Part shown: piece by piece, positions 1 through 9,122 of the stretch
How the letters are laid out: each line of letters begins with the position of its first letter
Numbering within the stretch: the stretch's first letter is position 1
Assembly: GCF_003202155.1 (NCBI RefSeq)
Contig: NZ_QFLI01000003.1
Location: 310,001-374,000, forward strand
Reading direction: 5' to 3'
DNA length: 64,000 nt
Source: Marinifilum breve
GTDB lineage: Bacteria; Bacteroidota; Bacteroidia; Bacteroidales; Marinifilaceae
Program-made: the position numbers and the translations under genes
Notes under the pieces: generated by a model
What the model saw: only the letters and a program-made list of their open reading frames with translations
Databases searched by the model: none
Told to the model about the DNA's origin: nothing

Positions 1-13
1 GCATTATGCAATT

Positions 14-87
14 GCCGATGTAGCTCAGCTGGCTAGAGCAGCTGATTTGTAATCAGCAGGTCGTGGGTTCGAGTCCCTCCATCGGCT
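14..87 (+). tRNA. tRNA-Thr (anticodon TGT)
   Basis: The seven-base acceptor arm GCCGATG pairs with CATCGGC at 80-86. The D-arm TAGCTCAGCTGG, an anticodon loop with TGT in TTTGTAA, and the T-loop GGTTCGAGTCC are all present. CCA is not encoded. A T-rich run follows the gene directly and may help terminate it. Confidence 0.95.
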
Positions 88-249
88 CTTTTTTTTAATA
101 ATCTCACCAACTTTATTTTCGAATTAACTGATACGAATTTATTTCGGATCATATTTTTATTATTAGTTTAAAACCTAATATCACTTTGTTCTTCATAAGA
201 ATTTAGTGTATTTTCGTTTTCGACTTAAAAACAAACTAAAAATCGTAAA

Positions 250-906
250 ATGAAGTTTTTTATTGACACAGCTAATCTTGATCAGATTAAAGAAGCACAA
301 GATTTAGGAGTTCTTGACGGCGTAACTACCAACCCTTCTCTTATGGCTAAAGAAGGAATCAAAGGAGAAAAAAACATCAAACAACACTATGTTGATATTT
401 GCGATATAGTTGATGGTGATGTAAGTGCAGAGGTTATTGCAACTGATTTTGACGGAATGATTTCTGAAGGAGAAGAATTAGCAGCATTACATCCTCAAAT
501 TGTAGTTAAAGTTCCTTGTACAAAGGATGGAATTAAAGCAGTAAAATACCTAAGCTCAAAAGGTATTCGCACAAACTGTACTTTAATTTTTTCAGTAGGA
601 CAAGCATTGCTAGCAGCAAAAGCTGGAGCTACATATGTTTCACCATTTGTAGGAAGACTTGATGATATATCAACCGATGGTATTGAATTAATTCGTCAAA
701 TTGCTGATATGAATAATTACTATGGATTTGAAACGCAAGTTTTAGCAGCTTCAATTCGCCATACAATGCATATTATACAATGTGTTGAAGCTGGAGCTGA
801 TGTAGCAACATGTCCGTTAAATGCAATTACAGGGCTGTTAAAGCACCCTTTAACTGATAAAGGTTTAGAACAATTCTTAGCTGATTATAATAAGCTGAAC
901 AGCTAA
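250..906 (+). CDS. fsa: Fructose-6-phosphate aldolase / short transaldolase
   Basis: A 218-residue TalC/FSA-type transaldolase, a single-domain (beta/alpha)8 barrel that transfers or cleaves three-carbon dihydroxyacetone units in the cytosol, probably serving the non-oxidative pentose phosphate pathway. The start carries FFIDTAN with Asp6, TTNPS lies at 26-30, and the Schiff-base lysine is Lys87 in VVKVP. Length matches the small subfamily (about 215-220) rather than the 315-residue TalB type. The gene appears to be transcribed alone: a tRNA precedes it and a clear hairpin terminator follows. Whether it acts mainly as transaldolase or as F6P aldolase cannot be read from sequence alone. Confidence 0.93.
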   Translation: MKFFIDTANLDQIKEAQDLGVLDGVTTNPSLMAKEGIKGEKNIKQHYVDICDIVDGDVSAEVIATDFDGMISEGEELAALHPQIVVKVPCTKDGIKAVKYLSSKGIRTNCTLIFSVGQALLAAKAGATYVSPFVGRLDDISTDGIELIRQIADMNNYYGFETQVLAASIRHTMHIIQCVEAGADVATCPLNAITGLLKHPLTDKGLEQFLADYNKLNS

Positions 907-930
907 TTTTATTCAAATGAAATAATCAAG

Positions 931-956
931 GGAGTGCAATAGCACTCCTTTTTTCT
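931..956 (+). terminator. Rho-independent terminator after fsa
   Basis: A perfect 7-bp stem GGAGTGC/GCACTCC with loop AATA is followed by a T run, 24 bases after the fsa stop codon. Confidence 0.85.
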
Positions 957-1071
957 TTTATACATATTAAAATTATATGCTTTGGACTGAAAATAAATAA
1001 GCTAGCATAGGATTGTGAATAAATAGAAACTTATATCTTTAAATCCCGAAATAACCCTTAACCACTACAAA

Positions 1072-1683
1072 ATGCTTTTAAAATTGTATCCCGACAATCC
1101 CAATCACAGGGAGTTTCGGAAAATAATTGATGTTCTTAAAGATGGTGGAATAATTATTTATCCCACAGATACTGTATATGCTATTGGATGTGATATCACT
1201 AACAACAAAGCAATACAACGAATAGCTAAATTAAAAGGAACTACTGCCGAGAAAGGAAATTTTTCTCTTATTTGTAATAACCTAAGTAATTTATCGGAGT
1301 ACGCGAAAGTTGATAATTCTTCTTTTAAAATAATGAAGAAAAACCTACCAGGAGCGTTTACATTTATTCTTCCCGCGAGTAACAATGTCCCTAAATTATT
1401 TAAAAGCAAAAAGAAGACTGTTGGAATTAGGGTTCCCGATCACTACATCCCATTGAGAATTGTGGAAGAGTTAGGAAATCCCATCATGACTACATCAATT
1501 CATGATCCAGATGAAGTGATTGAATACACTACTGATCCTGAATTAATAGATGAAAAATATAAAAAAGATGTGGACTTGATAATTGATGGAGGTTACGGAA
1601 ACAATACAGCATCAACAATCATAGATTGTACAAACGGAGATTTTGAAGTTATAAGACCCGGAATTGGAGAGCTTATTTTTTAA
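1072..1683 (+). CDS. YciO/Sua5/YrdC-fold protein (threonylcarbamoyl-AMP synthase-like)
   Basis: A 203-residue single-domain YrdC-fold protein. The N-terminal half carries YPTDTVYAIGCD at 30-41, the nucleotide/threonine-binding strand of the family. Family members make threonylcarbamoyl-AMP for t6A37 tRNA modification. The segment after IAKLKG reads TTAEKGNFSLIC, which is closer to the YciO branch than to TsaC/Sua5, where KGRP is usual. YciO proteins may only partly share or even reverse the reaction. It is a stand-alone gene, 165 bases after fsa, and ends just before a shared convergent terminator. The YrdC fold is certain; the exact activity is not. Confidence 0.88.
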   Translation: MLLKLYPDNPNHREFRKIIDVLKDGGIIIYPTDTVYAIGCDITNNKAIQRIAKLKGTTAEKGNFSLICNNLSNLSEYAKVDNSSFKIMKKNLPGAFTFILPASNNVPKLFKSKKKTVGIRVPDHYIPLRIVEELGNPIMTTSIHDPDEVIEYTTDPELIDEKYKKDVDLIIDGGYGNNTASTIIDCTNGDFEVIRPGIGELIF

Positions 1684-1698
1684 TTTGATAAGAAACAA

Positions 1699-1737
1699 AA
1701 ATGCCGACAAGAATAATCTTGCCGGCATTTTTTATAC
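1699..1737 (-). terminator. Shared convergent terminator
   Basis: A 12-bp stem (1701-1712 with 1717-1728) and a four-base loop has A-rich and T-rich flanks, so it can act in both directions between converging genes. The single imperfect position is A:C on the plus strand but G:U on the minus strand, so the minus-strand RNA folds better. Confidence 0.75.
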
Positions 1738-1749
1738 AAATCTATGAAA

Positions 1750-2025
1750 TTATGCTACTTTTCCTGATGATTTTAGTAAGCTTACTCTCAAAACGATATG
1801 GCCTCCCGGTCTATTTCCAATAAATTCAGGATAATATCCAGCATTCTCGAAATCTGTTTTAACCAAACGTATCAATTCGGTTGCAACATTTTCAAAATGA
1901 TGAGTTACCACCATTTTTCCCTTACCAAAACTTTTTTCAAATTTAGTCAATACCTTATTTGACTCTTTTTTATACTTCTCAATTTCTTTTTCAATAAGAT
2001 GATTATACTTTTCTATATTCTCCAT
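1750..2025 (-). CDS. Small conserved-looking protein of unknown function
   Basis: A 91-residue protein that I do not recognise. The first 30 residues are strongly charged and probably helical (Glu/Lys rich). The rest has alternating hydrophobic residues (KMVVTHHFENVATELIRLV, then GGHIVLRVSLLK), suggesting a small alpha/beta fold. There is no signal peptide or membrane segment, so it is probably cytosolic. It is a monocistronic minus-strand gene with a good terminator after its stop codon and an AT-rich upstream region. Codon use looks like that of its neighbours, so I take it as real, but no function is proposed. Confidence 0.6.
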   Translation of the reverse strand: MENIEKYNHLIEKEIEKYKKESNKVLTKFEKSFGKGKMVVTHHFENVATELIRLVKTDFENAGYYPEFIGNRPGGHIVLRVSLLKSSGKVA

Positions 2026-2389
2026 GAGTTAAATTAAAGATTGTTTAAAATGTATAGATGATTCTATTTTGTAAATATAATGACATTATTTACGAAGCAA
2101 ATTTTAAAATGTTATATTTTCATGATTAATATTTACTTTTTAATGATTAAATAAAAATATTAATTGATTTCCAACATCCTATAATTTCTAGCAATCACAA
2201 ACAATTTTCTCTATTTTTTTTGCATTATTTTTTCAAAAACAAAAGCAATTCTCGTCCCTTAAAATTACAATATCCAAAAAGAGCATAATACACTATACTA
2301 TATTTCTGAACTTTTTCTGGCTTAAGATGTTTTTAGATTAGTTTGGATTCATTCAAAATAGGTGAATCCGGTCATTTAAAACTTCAATC
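2026..2389. other. Intergenic region between divergent genes
   Basis: About 360 very AT-rich bases between the 91-residue gene (leftward) and the lipid operon (rightward). It must hold both promoters. I see no gene, RNA gene or clear repeat here and cannot pin down a promoter with confidence. Confidence 0.5.
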
Positions 2390-3127
2390 ATGCTGATTCT
2401 AATTTTCATATTAATCCATTGGTATGCAAGTCTATTTTTTCAGACTGTTTTCTTACATCGGTACGCAGCACATGCCATGTTTAAGATGAATCCATTCTGG
2501 GAGAAAGTATTTTTTATTGCTACCTGGATTTCGCAGGGCACTTCATATCTAAATCCATTTGCTTATGCATATATGCATCGCCTTCATCACATGCATGCAG
2601 AAAGTGAGAAAGATCCACATTCACCAGAAAATTCCTACAATATCTTCTCTTTCATGTTGAAAACTTACGACTACTATGCATCTGTTAAGAATAGAGATAT
2701 TAAAATTGAAGAAGGATTAAGTCTAAATATTCCACGTTGGCAAAAATTCGAAAAATTCTCTGAATCTTGGATATCCAGACTCATGTGGGCATCAATCTAC
2801 ATTTTAGTTTATATAGTTTTTGCACCAAGTATATATTATTTTCTGATACTACCCATACATTTCTTTATGAGTCCCATACATGGAGCAATTATCAACTGGT
2901 TCTCTCATAAAATTGGGTATAAAAATTTTCGTCAGGATAATAACTCTACCAACCTCTTCCCTATCGAGATACTTTTGGGAGGAGAAGCTCTTCACAATAA
3001 CCATCATGCACAACCATGGAAAGCAAATTTTGCCAGGCGATGGTTCGAGTTCGATCCATCCTTTGCCATCATGAGAGTGATGCATGCTTTAAAAATTATC
3101 ACCATCAATAAAAACGCCTTAAAATAA
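2390..3127 (+). CDS. Membrane fatty-acid (acyl-CoA/acyl-lipid) desaturase
   Basis: A 245-residue integral membrane di-iron desaturase of the delta-9 (stearoyl-CoA desaturase-like) family, which inserts a double bond into a fatty acyl chain using O2. The three histidine boxes are HRYAAH (23-28), HRLHH (63-67) and HNNHH (202-206). Hydrophobic segments precede box 1, lie between about 36 and 60, and lie between about 130 and 160. It is shorter than eukaryotic enzymes but usual for bacteria. It is the first gene of a plus-strand run of nine tightly spaced genes, with only 5 bases to the next start, so it probably supplies unsaturated chains to the methyltransferases downstream. The position of the double bond cannot be predicted. 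Confidence 0.9.
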   Translation: MLILIFILIHWYASLFFQTVFLHRYAAHAMFKMNPFWEKVFFIATWISQGTSYLNPFAYAYMHRLHHMHAESEKDPHSPENSYNIFSFMLKTYDYYASVKNRDIKIEEGLSLNIPRWQKFEKFSESWISRLMWASIYILVYIVFAPSIYYFLILPIHFFMSPIHGAIINWFSHKIGYKNFRQDNNSTNLFPIEILLGGEALHNNHHAQPWKANFARRWFEFDPSFAIMRVMHALKIITINKNALK

Positions 3128-3132
3128 AGATT

Positions 3133-4152
3133 ATGTGGTACACTAATATTATAGAAAAAGGAATTATTCCAGATAGTTTGATCAGAATTAAGATACGAAG
3201 TTTGCTTAAGCAAAGGTTACGTGAGGAAAGAAAAAACTATAATGTTGAAGATCTAATTTCTGAATTAAAAAATAGTCCAATTGCTATTGAAACAAAGGCA
3301 GCAAACGAACAACATTACGAGTTGCCAGCTACTTTCTTCGAAAAAGTATTAGACAAATATCTTAAATATTCATGCGGGTATTGGGAACAATCTTTCACAC
3401 AATTGCATGAAGCAGAAAAGAAAATGCTTGAACTCACAATTGAGAGAGCAGACTTGAAAGATGGCCAAGATATTCTTGAGCTGGGATGTGGTTGGGGATC
3501 ATTAAGTTTATTTATGGCTCAAAAGTTTAGTAATTCTAAAATAACGGTTGTTTCTAACTCCAATTCGCAAAGAGAATACATAAATGAAAAAGCAGATAGA
3601 CTAGGTGTCAAAAACTTACACGTCATAACAGCTGACATGAATGATTTTAACACGGATCTGCATTTCGACAGAGTAGTATCAGTTGAAATGTTTGAACACA
3701 TGCGCAATTATCAAAAACTGCTTTACAGAATAAATGATTTTTTAAAGCCCACAGGTAAATTATTTGTTCACATCTTTTCTCATACCAAACTAGCCTACAA
3801 ATTCGAGGTTAAAGATTCTAGTGATTGGATGTCAAAATATTTTTTTACTGGCGGCATTATGCCTAGCGAAAAACTATTTGATCACTTTCAGGACCACTTA
3901 AGTATTGAAAAACGATGGCACATGAATGGCATACATTACCAAAAAACTGCAGAAGCCTGGTTGGCTAGAATGGATTCTAATAAAAATGAAATTCTACCAA
4001 TTTTTGAAAACACTTATGGATATCAAGATGCTAAAAAATGGTGGGTTTATTGGAGAATATTTTTCATGGCTTGTGCTGAATTATGGGGTTACAAAGATGG
4101 AAAAGAATGGAGCATTAGCCACTACTTATTTAGCAAACGAAATCCTAACTAA
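3133..4152 (+). CDS. SAM-dependent lipid methyltransferase (UfaM/coclaurine N-methyltransferase-like)
   Basis: A 339-residue class I methyltransferase of the cyclopropane-synthase superfamily. The SAM motif is ILELGCGWGS at 114-123, followed by VVSVEMFEHMRNY and the C-terminal WRIFFMACAELWGY block typical of proteins annotated as coclaurine N-methyltransferase-like. From memory, this family includes UfaM of Rhodobacter sphaeroides, which methylates the double bond of a phospholipid acyl chain on the way to furan fatty acids; that identity is inference. Its place directly after a desaturase supports a fatty-acyl substrate. It lacks the N-terminal beta-rich domain of true Cfa, which is encoded separately downstream. 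Confidence 0.85.
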   Translation: MWYTNIIEKGIIPDSLIRIKIRSLLKQRLREERKNYNVEDLISELKNSPIAIETKAANEQHYELPATFFEKVLDKYLKYSCGYWEQSFTQLHEAEKKMLELTIERADLKDGQDILELGCGWGSLSLFMAQKFSNSKITVVSNSNSQREYINEKADRLGVKNLHVITADMNDFNTDLHFDRVVSVEMFEHMRNYQKLLYRINDFLKPTGKLFVHIFSHTKLAYKFEVKDSSDWMSKYFFTGGIMPSEKLFDHFQDHLSIEKRWHMNGIHYQKTAEAWLARMDSNKNEILPIFENTYGYQDAKKWWVYWRIFFMACAELWGYKDGKEWSISHYLFSKRNPN

Positions 4153-4163
4153 AACCAATTATC

Positions 4164-4877
4164 ATGAAAAATATAGCTTTAATATTAGTTGCATTCCTGT
4201 TCTATGGTTTTAGTTCCGGTATTGAAGACAAAACATACGAGGGAATAGCGATAGACAACAAATCATTGGAATTTATATACAAGGAAATTCATGAGGAGTT
4301 GTTTGAAGAGGGGAAACACATTCGTACCATAACCTCCTTTGTTTGCGACCAAAATAACGAGTTTGCCAAGAGAGAGTTAGATTTTCGAAATTCATTTCAA
4401 AAACCTACTTATCGATTAATGGATAAAAGAAGTGGTTTGATAGAAGAGGTAACATACAAAGGCAATAATCAATTTGAAATCAGGTACAGAAAAAACACAA
4501 AAAGCAAATTGAAAGAAAAGAGCATTTTTGTTCCTGAACCAGCAATCGTTGATGGCGGTTTTAATTATTTCATCAAAAATAATTGGGATCGAATTTTATC
4601 AGAGGAGCGATTAAGCTTCAACTTTCTTTCTGTCGCATTCCAAGATTATTTCAGTTTTCGAATTTATCGAGTAAAAGAAAAGGAAACAAAAAATAAAATC
4701 GTTGTTCTTAAAATGGAAACACAAAGTGCTCTGCTTAGAATGTTGATGAATCCCATATACATTTCATATGATTTAAATACTCGAAGGATTTTAAAGTACG
4801 AAGGGATTTCGAACATTAGAAATAACAAAGGAAGCAGTTACAAAGCTTTATTGCAATATCCTGAACTTGGACCATAA
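4164..4877 (+). CDS. Exported protein of unknown function in the lipid operon
   Basis: A 237-residue protein with an N-terminal signal sequence (MKNIALILVAFLFYGFSSG) and then a soluble, beta-rich, charged region. I recognise no domain. It starts 11 bases after the methyltransferase and ends 12 bases before the FAD oxidase, so it belongs to the operon. An exported protein here could bind or carry the modified lipid or act in the periplasm. In other bacteria this position in related clusters holds a different exported protein family; this is a weak analogy from memory. Function unknown. Confidence 0.65.
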   Translation: MKNIALILVAFLFYGFSSGIEDKTYEGIAIDNKSLEFIYKEIHEELFEEGKHIRTITSFVCDQNNEFAKRELDFRNSFQKPTYRLMDKRSGLIEEVTYKGNNQFEIRYRKNTKSKLKEKSIFVPEPAIVDGGFNYFIKNNWDRILSEERLSFNFLSVAFQDYFSFRIYRVKEKETKNKIVVLKMETQSALLRMLMNPIYISYDLNTRRILKYEGISNIRNNKGSSYKALLQYPELGP

Positions 4878-4889
4878 ACAAAAATCAAA

Positions 4890-6167
4890 ATGAAAGAAAA
4901 ATTAGCCATAATAGGAACCGGAATTGCAGGCATGGGCGTAGCTCATTTATTGCAGAAGCATTATGACATCAGTTTATTTGAGAAGAATAAATATGTAGGT
5001 GGGCATACAAATACTGTATTTGTTGAAGAAAACGGAATTGATATTCCTATCGACACTGGTTTTATGGTGTTCAACAAAGAAACCTATCCTAATCTTATTA
5101 ATTTATTTACTGAGCTAAATGTTCCGATAGAAAAAACAAGCATGAGCTTTAGTGTGCAGCATAAATTAAGCAATCTGGAATACTGTGGATCAGGGTTTAA
5201 TGGTTTATTTGCACAAAGAAAAAACTTGTTTAATCCGGCTTTTATTAAAATGCTACTACAAATTAATAGGTTCAATAAAGAGAGTGTTCAGGATTTAAAT
5301 TGTGGATTTCTGAAAAATCAAAGTATTGCTGATTACATCAGTCAAAAATCATATAATTCTGATTTTTTAGAGAAGTACCTTTTACCCATGAGTTCGGCAA
5401 TTTGGTCAACTCCACCAAATACCAGTTTACAATTTCCTGCTGAAAGTTTGGTTCGTTTCTTTCTTAACCATGGCATGTTAGGATTGGACACACATTTCCA
5501 ATGGTACACGGTTCAAAATGGTAGTGAATCTTATAAACAAAGATTAATTGCTCCTTTCAGAGATAAAATTAAAACTGGTGTTAAAATTGATACAATAAAA
5601 AATACTGGAGATAAGATTGAAATTATCACTGCTAAAAACGAACATTATTTCTATGATAAAGTAATTGTAGCAGCTCATGCGAACGAGGCATTACAAATGT
5701 TATCGCAGCCAAGTCAATTGCAGCAAGATTTACTTTCTAAATTTCAATACCAGGAAAATATAGCTACACTTCATTCCGACATTTCGGTAATGCCAAAGAA
5801 CAAAAAGGTGTGGTCAAGTTGGAACTATTTAATCGATCAGAAAAATGGAGAAAATAGAGCAACAACCATTTACAATATGAATTCTTTACAAAATGTATCT
5901 GATAAAGAAAACTATTTCGTGTCCATCAATCCAATCGATTTAGATGAAAATAAAATCCATAAGGTTTTAACCTACTTCCATCCAATATTTACGATTGAAT
6001 CCCTAAAGGCACAAAAGAGATTACAGGAAATTAACCAAGAAGGCCAAATCTACTTTTGCGGAAGTTATTTCGGATATGGTTTTCATGAGGATGCATATGC
6101 TTCAGCAGTACAATTATCAAAACAACTTCTTAATCAGGAAACAAATATTCAGTTAAAAGCAGGATGA
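4890..6167 (+). CDS. FAD-dependent amine-oxidase-like oxidoreductase
   Basis: A 425-residue flavoprotein. The N-terminal FAD-binding motif reads IIGTGIAGMGVAHLL (residues about 7-21), ending in Glu/Lys of SLFEKN and followed by VGGHTNT, as in the NAD(P)/FAD-binding amine oxidase/desaturase superfamily. A conserved C-terminal block, FCGSYFGYGFHEDAYASA, contacts the flavin in this group. Proteins of this type are usually encoded beside DUF1365 and Cfa genes, as here: its stop codon overlaps the DUF1365 start by ATGA, so translation is probably coupled. It may oxidise or desaturate the methylated acyl chain; the substrate is inferred from context only. Confidence 0.85.
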   Translation: MKEKLAIIGTGIAGMGVAHLLQKHYDISLFEKNKYVGGHTNTVFVEENGIDIPIDTGFMVFNKETYPNLINLFTELNVPIEKTSMSFSVQHKLSNLEYCGSGFNGLFAQRKNLFNPAFIKMLLQINRFNKESVQDLNCGFLKNQSIADYISQKSYNSDFLEKYLLPMSSAIWSTPPNTSLQFPAESLVRFFLNHGMLGLDTHFQWYTVQNGSESYKQRLIAPFRDKIKTGVKIDTIKNTGDKIEIITAKNEHYFYDKVIVAAHANEALQMLSQPSQLQQDLLSKFQYQENIATLHSDISVMPKNKKVWSSWNYLIDQKNGENRATTIYNMNSLQNVSDKENYFVSINPIDLDENKIHKVLTYFHPIFTIESLKAQKRLQEINQEGQIYFCGSYFGYGFHEDAYASAVQLSKQLLNQETNIQLKAG

Positions 6168-7039
6168 TCAATCAGAATGAAATATTGAATTCAGCCCTTT
6201 ATTCATGCGAAATTTATCATTCAAGAATGGAAAAGGTGAACCGAAAGTTTAGTTACAAAAGTTTTCTGTTCTATATCGATTTGGATGAATTGAATATCAT
6301 CACAAAAAAAATATGCTTGATTAGTCACAACCGCTTTAATTATTTCAATTTTAGAGATAAAGATCATCTTCAGTTAAATGAATCCAAAGTGCAATCTGTT
6401 CGAAGTCAGATACAAGAATTCTTAAGTCAGAATGATATTGAAACCATTCCAAAAAGAATTTGTTTGCTTACCAACCTTTGTACTCTGGGATACCAGTTTA
6501 ATCCTGTGTCGTTTTTTTATTGCTTCGACTCAGACAACAAAGTCTTCGCCTGCATTGCTGAGGTTAACAACACTTTTGGCGAAATGAAACTATTTCTTCT
6601 TGATAAGAAGAATCTAAATAAAAACATTTTTACCAACCGACAAAAAAAACATTTCTATGTTTCACCATTTATTGATCATGATGTAGATTTTGACTTTCAT
6701 TTACAAGTTCCCTCGAATGAATTGTTCAATAAAATAGACAATTACAGAGGAAAACAAAGAATCTTTAGTGCCACTTTAAGCGGAACTAAACAAGCACTCA
6801 ACAATAGAAATGTGCTCAAGTTTGTTCTTTTATTTCCTCTGATCACCTTGCAAGTAATTTTCTTAATTCACTTTCAAGCACTGAAATTATTGATTTTGGG
6901 AATACCTTATTTCAAAAAGGAAGAACATCTGGATTTACAAACAAATCGATTGAAGAAATACGAGAATAAACATTTACGAAAACATAAAAACCGAGAATAT
7001 GGAAAAGATTTTAACACTACAGCACAAAATCAGCTTTAA
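6164..7039 (+). CDS. DUF1365 family protein
   Basis: A 291-residue protein. It has the hallmarks of DUF1365: an N-terminal YSCEIYHSRMEKVNRKFSYK segment, the core LTNLCTLGYQFNPVSFFYCF, and KHFYVSPFID. A hydrophobic stretch near 215-240 suggests membrane association. The family has no proven chemistry but is nearly always found with an FAD oxidoreductase and a cyclopropane-fatty-acid synthase, as in this operon. It overlaps the previous gene by 4 bases. Its last 41 bases overlap the start of the next gene in another frame. Confidence 0.88.
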   Translation: MINQNEILNSALYSCEIYHSRMEKVNRKFSYKSFLFYIDLDELNIITKKICLISHNRFNYFNFRDKDHLQLNESKVQSVRSQIQEFLSQNDIETIPKRICLLTNLCTLGYQFNPVSFFYCFDSDNKVFACIAEVNNTFGEMKLFLLDKKNLNKNIFTNRQKKHFYVSPFIDHDVDFDFHLQVPSNELFNKIDNYRGKQRIFSATLSGTKQALNNRNVLKFVLLFPLITLQVIFLIHFQALKLLILGIPYFKKEEHLDLQTNRLKKYENKHLRKHKNREYGKDFNTTAQNQL

Positions 7040-8237
7040 AGAACGAATATTCTTAAACTTGATTTCGAAAATGAACAAAGGCTACATTAATATTACATTA
7101 CCAAACAAGAATGCCTTAGATTTTGGCGACAAAAATTCTGAAATAAAAGCTGATATTCAAATCATTTCAAGTGAGTTTTTCAATCGTTTATTTCTTTACG
7201 GAGATATCGGTTTTGGAGAAGCCTACGAAGATGAACTTTGGGAAACTTCTGATATCACATCTGTTATTTCATGGATAATTTTAAATATCGAAAACACACC
7301 TTCGGCTTCAGGAAGTAATGTTCGCTCTTTGGCCATGAACCTTTTGAAGTTCACCAATACTTTCATTCATAAACTTCGCGACAACACAATTAGCAAGGCT
7401 AAAAAGAATATTTCTGCTCATTACGATTTGAGTAATGATTTCTATTCGCTTTGGTTAGACAAAAGCATGACCTACTCCTCTGCGTATTTTAAGCATAAGG
7501 ATAGTTCACTTTACAATGCACAACAAGAAAAATATAAAATGTTATCAGAAAAGCTTAAAATTAAGAAAGGAGATAAAATACTTGAAATTGGTTGTGGTTG
7601 GGGTGGAATGGCCACATACTTGGCAAAAAATTATGATGCTGAAGTTACAGCTATTACCATTTCAAAAGAACAATATCACTACGCAAAGAAAAGAGTAAAA
7701 AATGAAGGCATCGAAAATAGAGTAAAAATTCTATTTAGAGATTATCGTTTGATAAATGGGAAGTACGATAAAATTGTATCTATAGAAATGCTAGAGGCGG
7801 TTGGGCATAGATTCTACAAACCATTTTTCGCCAAAATTAATGAACTATTAACCAAAGATGGTTTATTGGCCTTGCAGGTTATTACCTGTCCTGACTCTCG
7901 CTTTAAGGAAATGAAAAACGGTGTTGATTGGATACAAAAGCACATCTTTCCAGGATCATTGTTGCCGTCGGTTTCAGCACTAAATAGAGCCATGAATCAA
8001 AGCTCAAACCTAACGCCAATTCACTTAGAAGATATGGGTAAACATTACGCTCAAACCTTACGATTATGGCGCGAATCCTTTAATCAAAAAATTAATGACA
8101 TAAACTCCTTAGGATTTAACCAACAGTTTACAAGAAAATGGAACTATTACCTATCCTATTGCGAATCTGCATTTGACATGCGTAATATCAATGTTATGCA
8201 ATTACTCTATTCTCGACCAAATAACCTAAAATACTGA
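6999..8237 (+). CDS. cfa: Cyclopropane-fatty-acyl-phospholipid synthase
   Basis: A 412-residue Cfa family enzyme that adds a SAM-derived methylene to an acyl-chain double bond in membrane phospholipids. The N-terminal domain carries GYINITLPNKNALDFG and GDIGFGEAYEDELWE. The catalytic domain has HYDLSNDFY (141-149), the SAM motif ILEIGCGWGG (194-203) and the C-terminal YCESAFDMRNINVMQ block. I keep the upstream ATG because the preceding residues (ISFKERIFLNLISKMNKG) resemble the family N-terminus, although this overlaps the DUF1365 gene by 41 bases; Met25 at 7071 is the alternative. It is the second SAM methyltransferase of the operon. Confidence 0.9.
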   Translation: MEKILTLQHKISFKERIFLNLISKMNKGYINITLPNKNALDFGDKNSEIKADIQIISSEFFNRLFLYGDIGFGEAYEDELWETSDITSVISWIILNIENTPSASGSNVRSLAMNLLKFTNTFIHKLRDNTISKAKKNISAHYDLSNDFYSLWLDKSMTYSSAYFKHKDSSLYNAQQEKYKMLSEKLKIKKGDKILEIGCGWGGMATYLAKNYDAEVTAITISKEQYHYAKKRVKNEGIENRVKILFRDYRLINGKYDKIVSIEMLEAVGHRFYKPFFAKINELLTKDGLLALQVITCPDSRFKEMKNGVDWIQKHIFPGSLLPSVSALNRAMNQSSNLTPIHLEDMGKHYAQTLRLWRESFNQKINDINSLGFNQQFTRKWNYYLSYCESAFDMRNINVMQLLYSRPNNLKY

Positions 8238-8238
8238 T

Positions 8239-8937
8239 ATGGGAAATTTTGTGATCATAGGAGGATCTTCAGGAATTGGCAAAGAACTAGTAAGGATTTT
8301 GTCAAAGTCCGGTCATCAAGTTTTTGCCACTTATTGCAAAAATTTGGTAGAGGAAAAAATTCCTAATGTTGAATTCCGACAACTTAATGTATTGGATGAA
8401 AATTTGAGTTTAGATTTTCTCCCAGAGCAAATAGATGGATTTGTGTATTGCCCAGGCAGTATTAATTTGCGTCCTTTTCACCGCATCAAAGCAGAGGATT
8501 TTATTGCAGATTATCAACTACAAGTAATAGGCGCAATACGAATTCTTCAAGAGGTTTTTCCTGCTTTAAAAATATCCGGAAAAGCATCTGTTATGCTTTT
8601 TTCAAGTATTGTTGTTCAACAAGGGTTCAATTTTCATGCGCAAGTAGCCAGTTCGAAAGGTGCTTTGGAAGGGTTGTGCAAATCGTTGGCTGCCGAATGG
8701 GCTCCTCATATAAGAGTAAATGTTATTGCCCCTTCCTTAACCAACACACCTTTAACAGCACGACTTCTTAACTCTGAAGAAAAAAAAGAGTCTAATGCAC
8801 AACGACATCCTTTACAGAAAATAGGTGATGCAAGTGATATAGCTGAAATGGCAGCATTTCTTTTATCTGAGAAAGCATCATGGATTACTGGCCAAATCAT
8901 TCATATAGATGGTGGTCTATCAAGTGTTAAACTTTAA
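8239..8937 (+). CDS. SDR-fold protein with missing catalytic tyrosine
   Basis: A 232-residue short-chain dehydrogenase/reductase. The cofactor motif is IIGGSSGIGKEL (residues 6-17) and the C-terminus has WITGQIIHIDGGLS, both typical. The active-site stretch reads FHAQVASSKGALEG: Lys140 is present, but the residue four positions before it, normally Tyr, is Val136. A catalytic serine candidate sits at 122-123. It starts one base after cfa stops, so it belongs to the operon. The missing tyrosine suggests a non-standard reaction or a binding role. Related SDRs occur in fatty-acid-modification clusters (recollection). Confidence 0.88.
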   Translation: MGNFVIIGGSSGIGKELVRILSKSGHQVFATYCKNLVEEKIPNVEFRQLNVLDENLSLDFLPEQIDGFVYCPGSINLRPFHRIKAEDFIADYQLQVIGAIRILQEVFPALKISGKASVMLFSSIVVQQGFNFHAQVASSKGALEGLCKSLAAEWAPHIRVNVIAPSLTNTPLTARLLNSEEKKESNAQRHPLQKIGDASDIAEMAAFLLSEKASWITGQIIHIDGGLSSVKL

Positions 8938-8948
8938 AAAATAATACA

Positions 8949-9119
8949 ATGTTCCGATTATTTAAGAAAAAATCAAAAGTTGAGGTTCTACAAAAGAAGT
9001 ACCAAAATTTAATGAAAGAGTGGCATCAACTGTCAAAAACAAATAGAACAAAAAGTGATCAGAAATATGCTGAAGCTCAACAAATACTAACAGAAATTGA
9101 AACACTTAAAACCGTTTAA
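8949..9119 (+). CDS. Small Lacal_2735-type protein
   Basis: A 56-residue basic, helical protein starting MFRLFKKKSKVEVLQKKYQN and containing LSKTNRTKSDQKYAEAQQI. This matches the small Lacal_2735 family common in Bacteroidota, whose function is unknown. The family pattern is an amphipathic first helix followed by a coiled-coil-like stretch. It lies 11 bases after the SDR gene and 3 bases before the SRPBCC gene, so it is co-transcribed. It may be a membrane-surface or adaptor protein; that is a guess. Confidence 0.75.
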   Translation: MFRLFKKKSKVEVLQKKYQNLMKEWHQLSKTNRTKSDQKYAEAQQILTEIETLKTV

Positions 9120-9122
9120 ATT

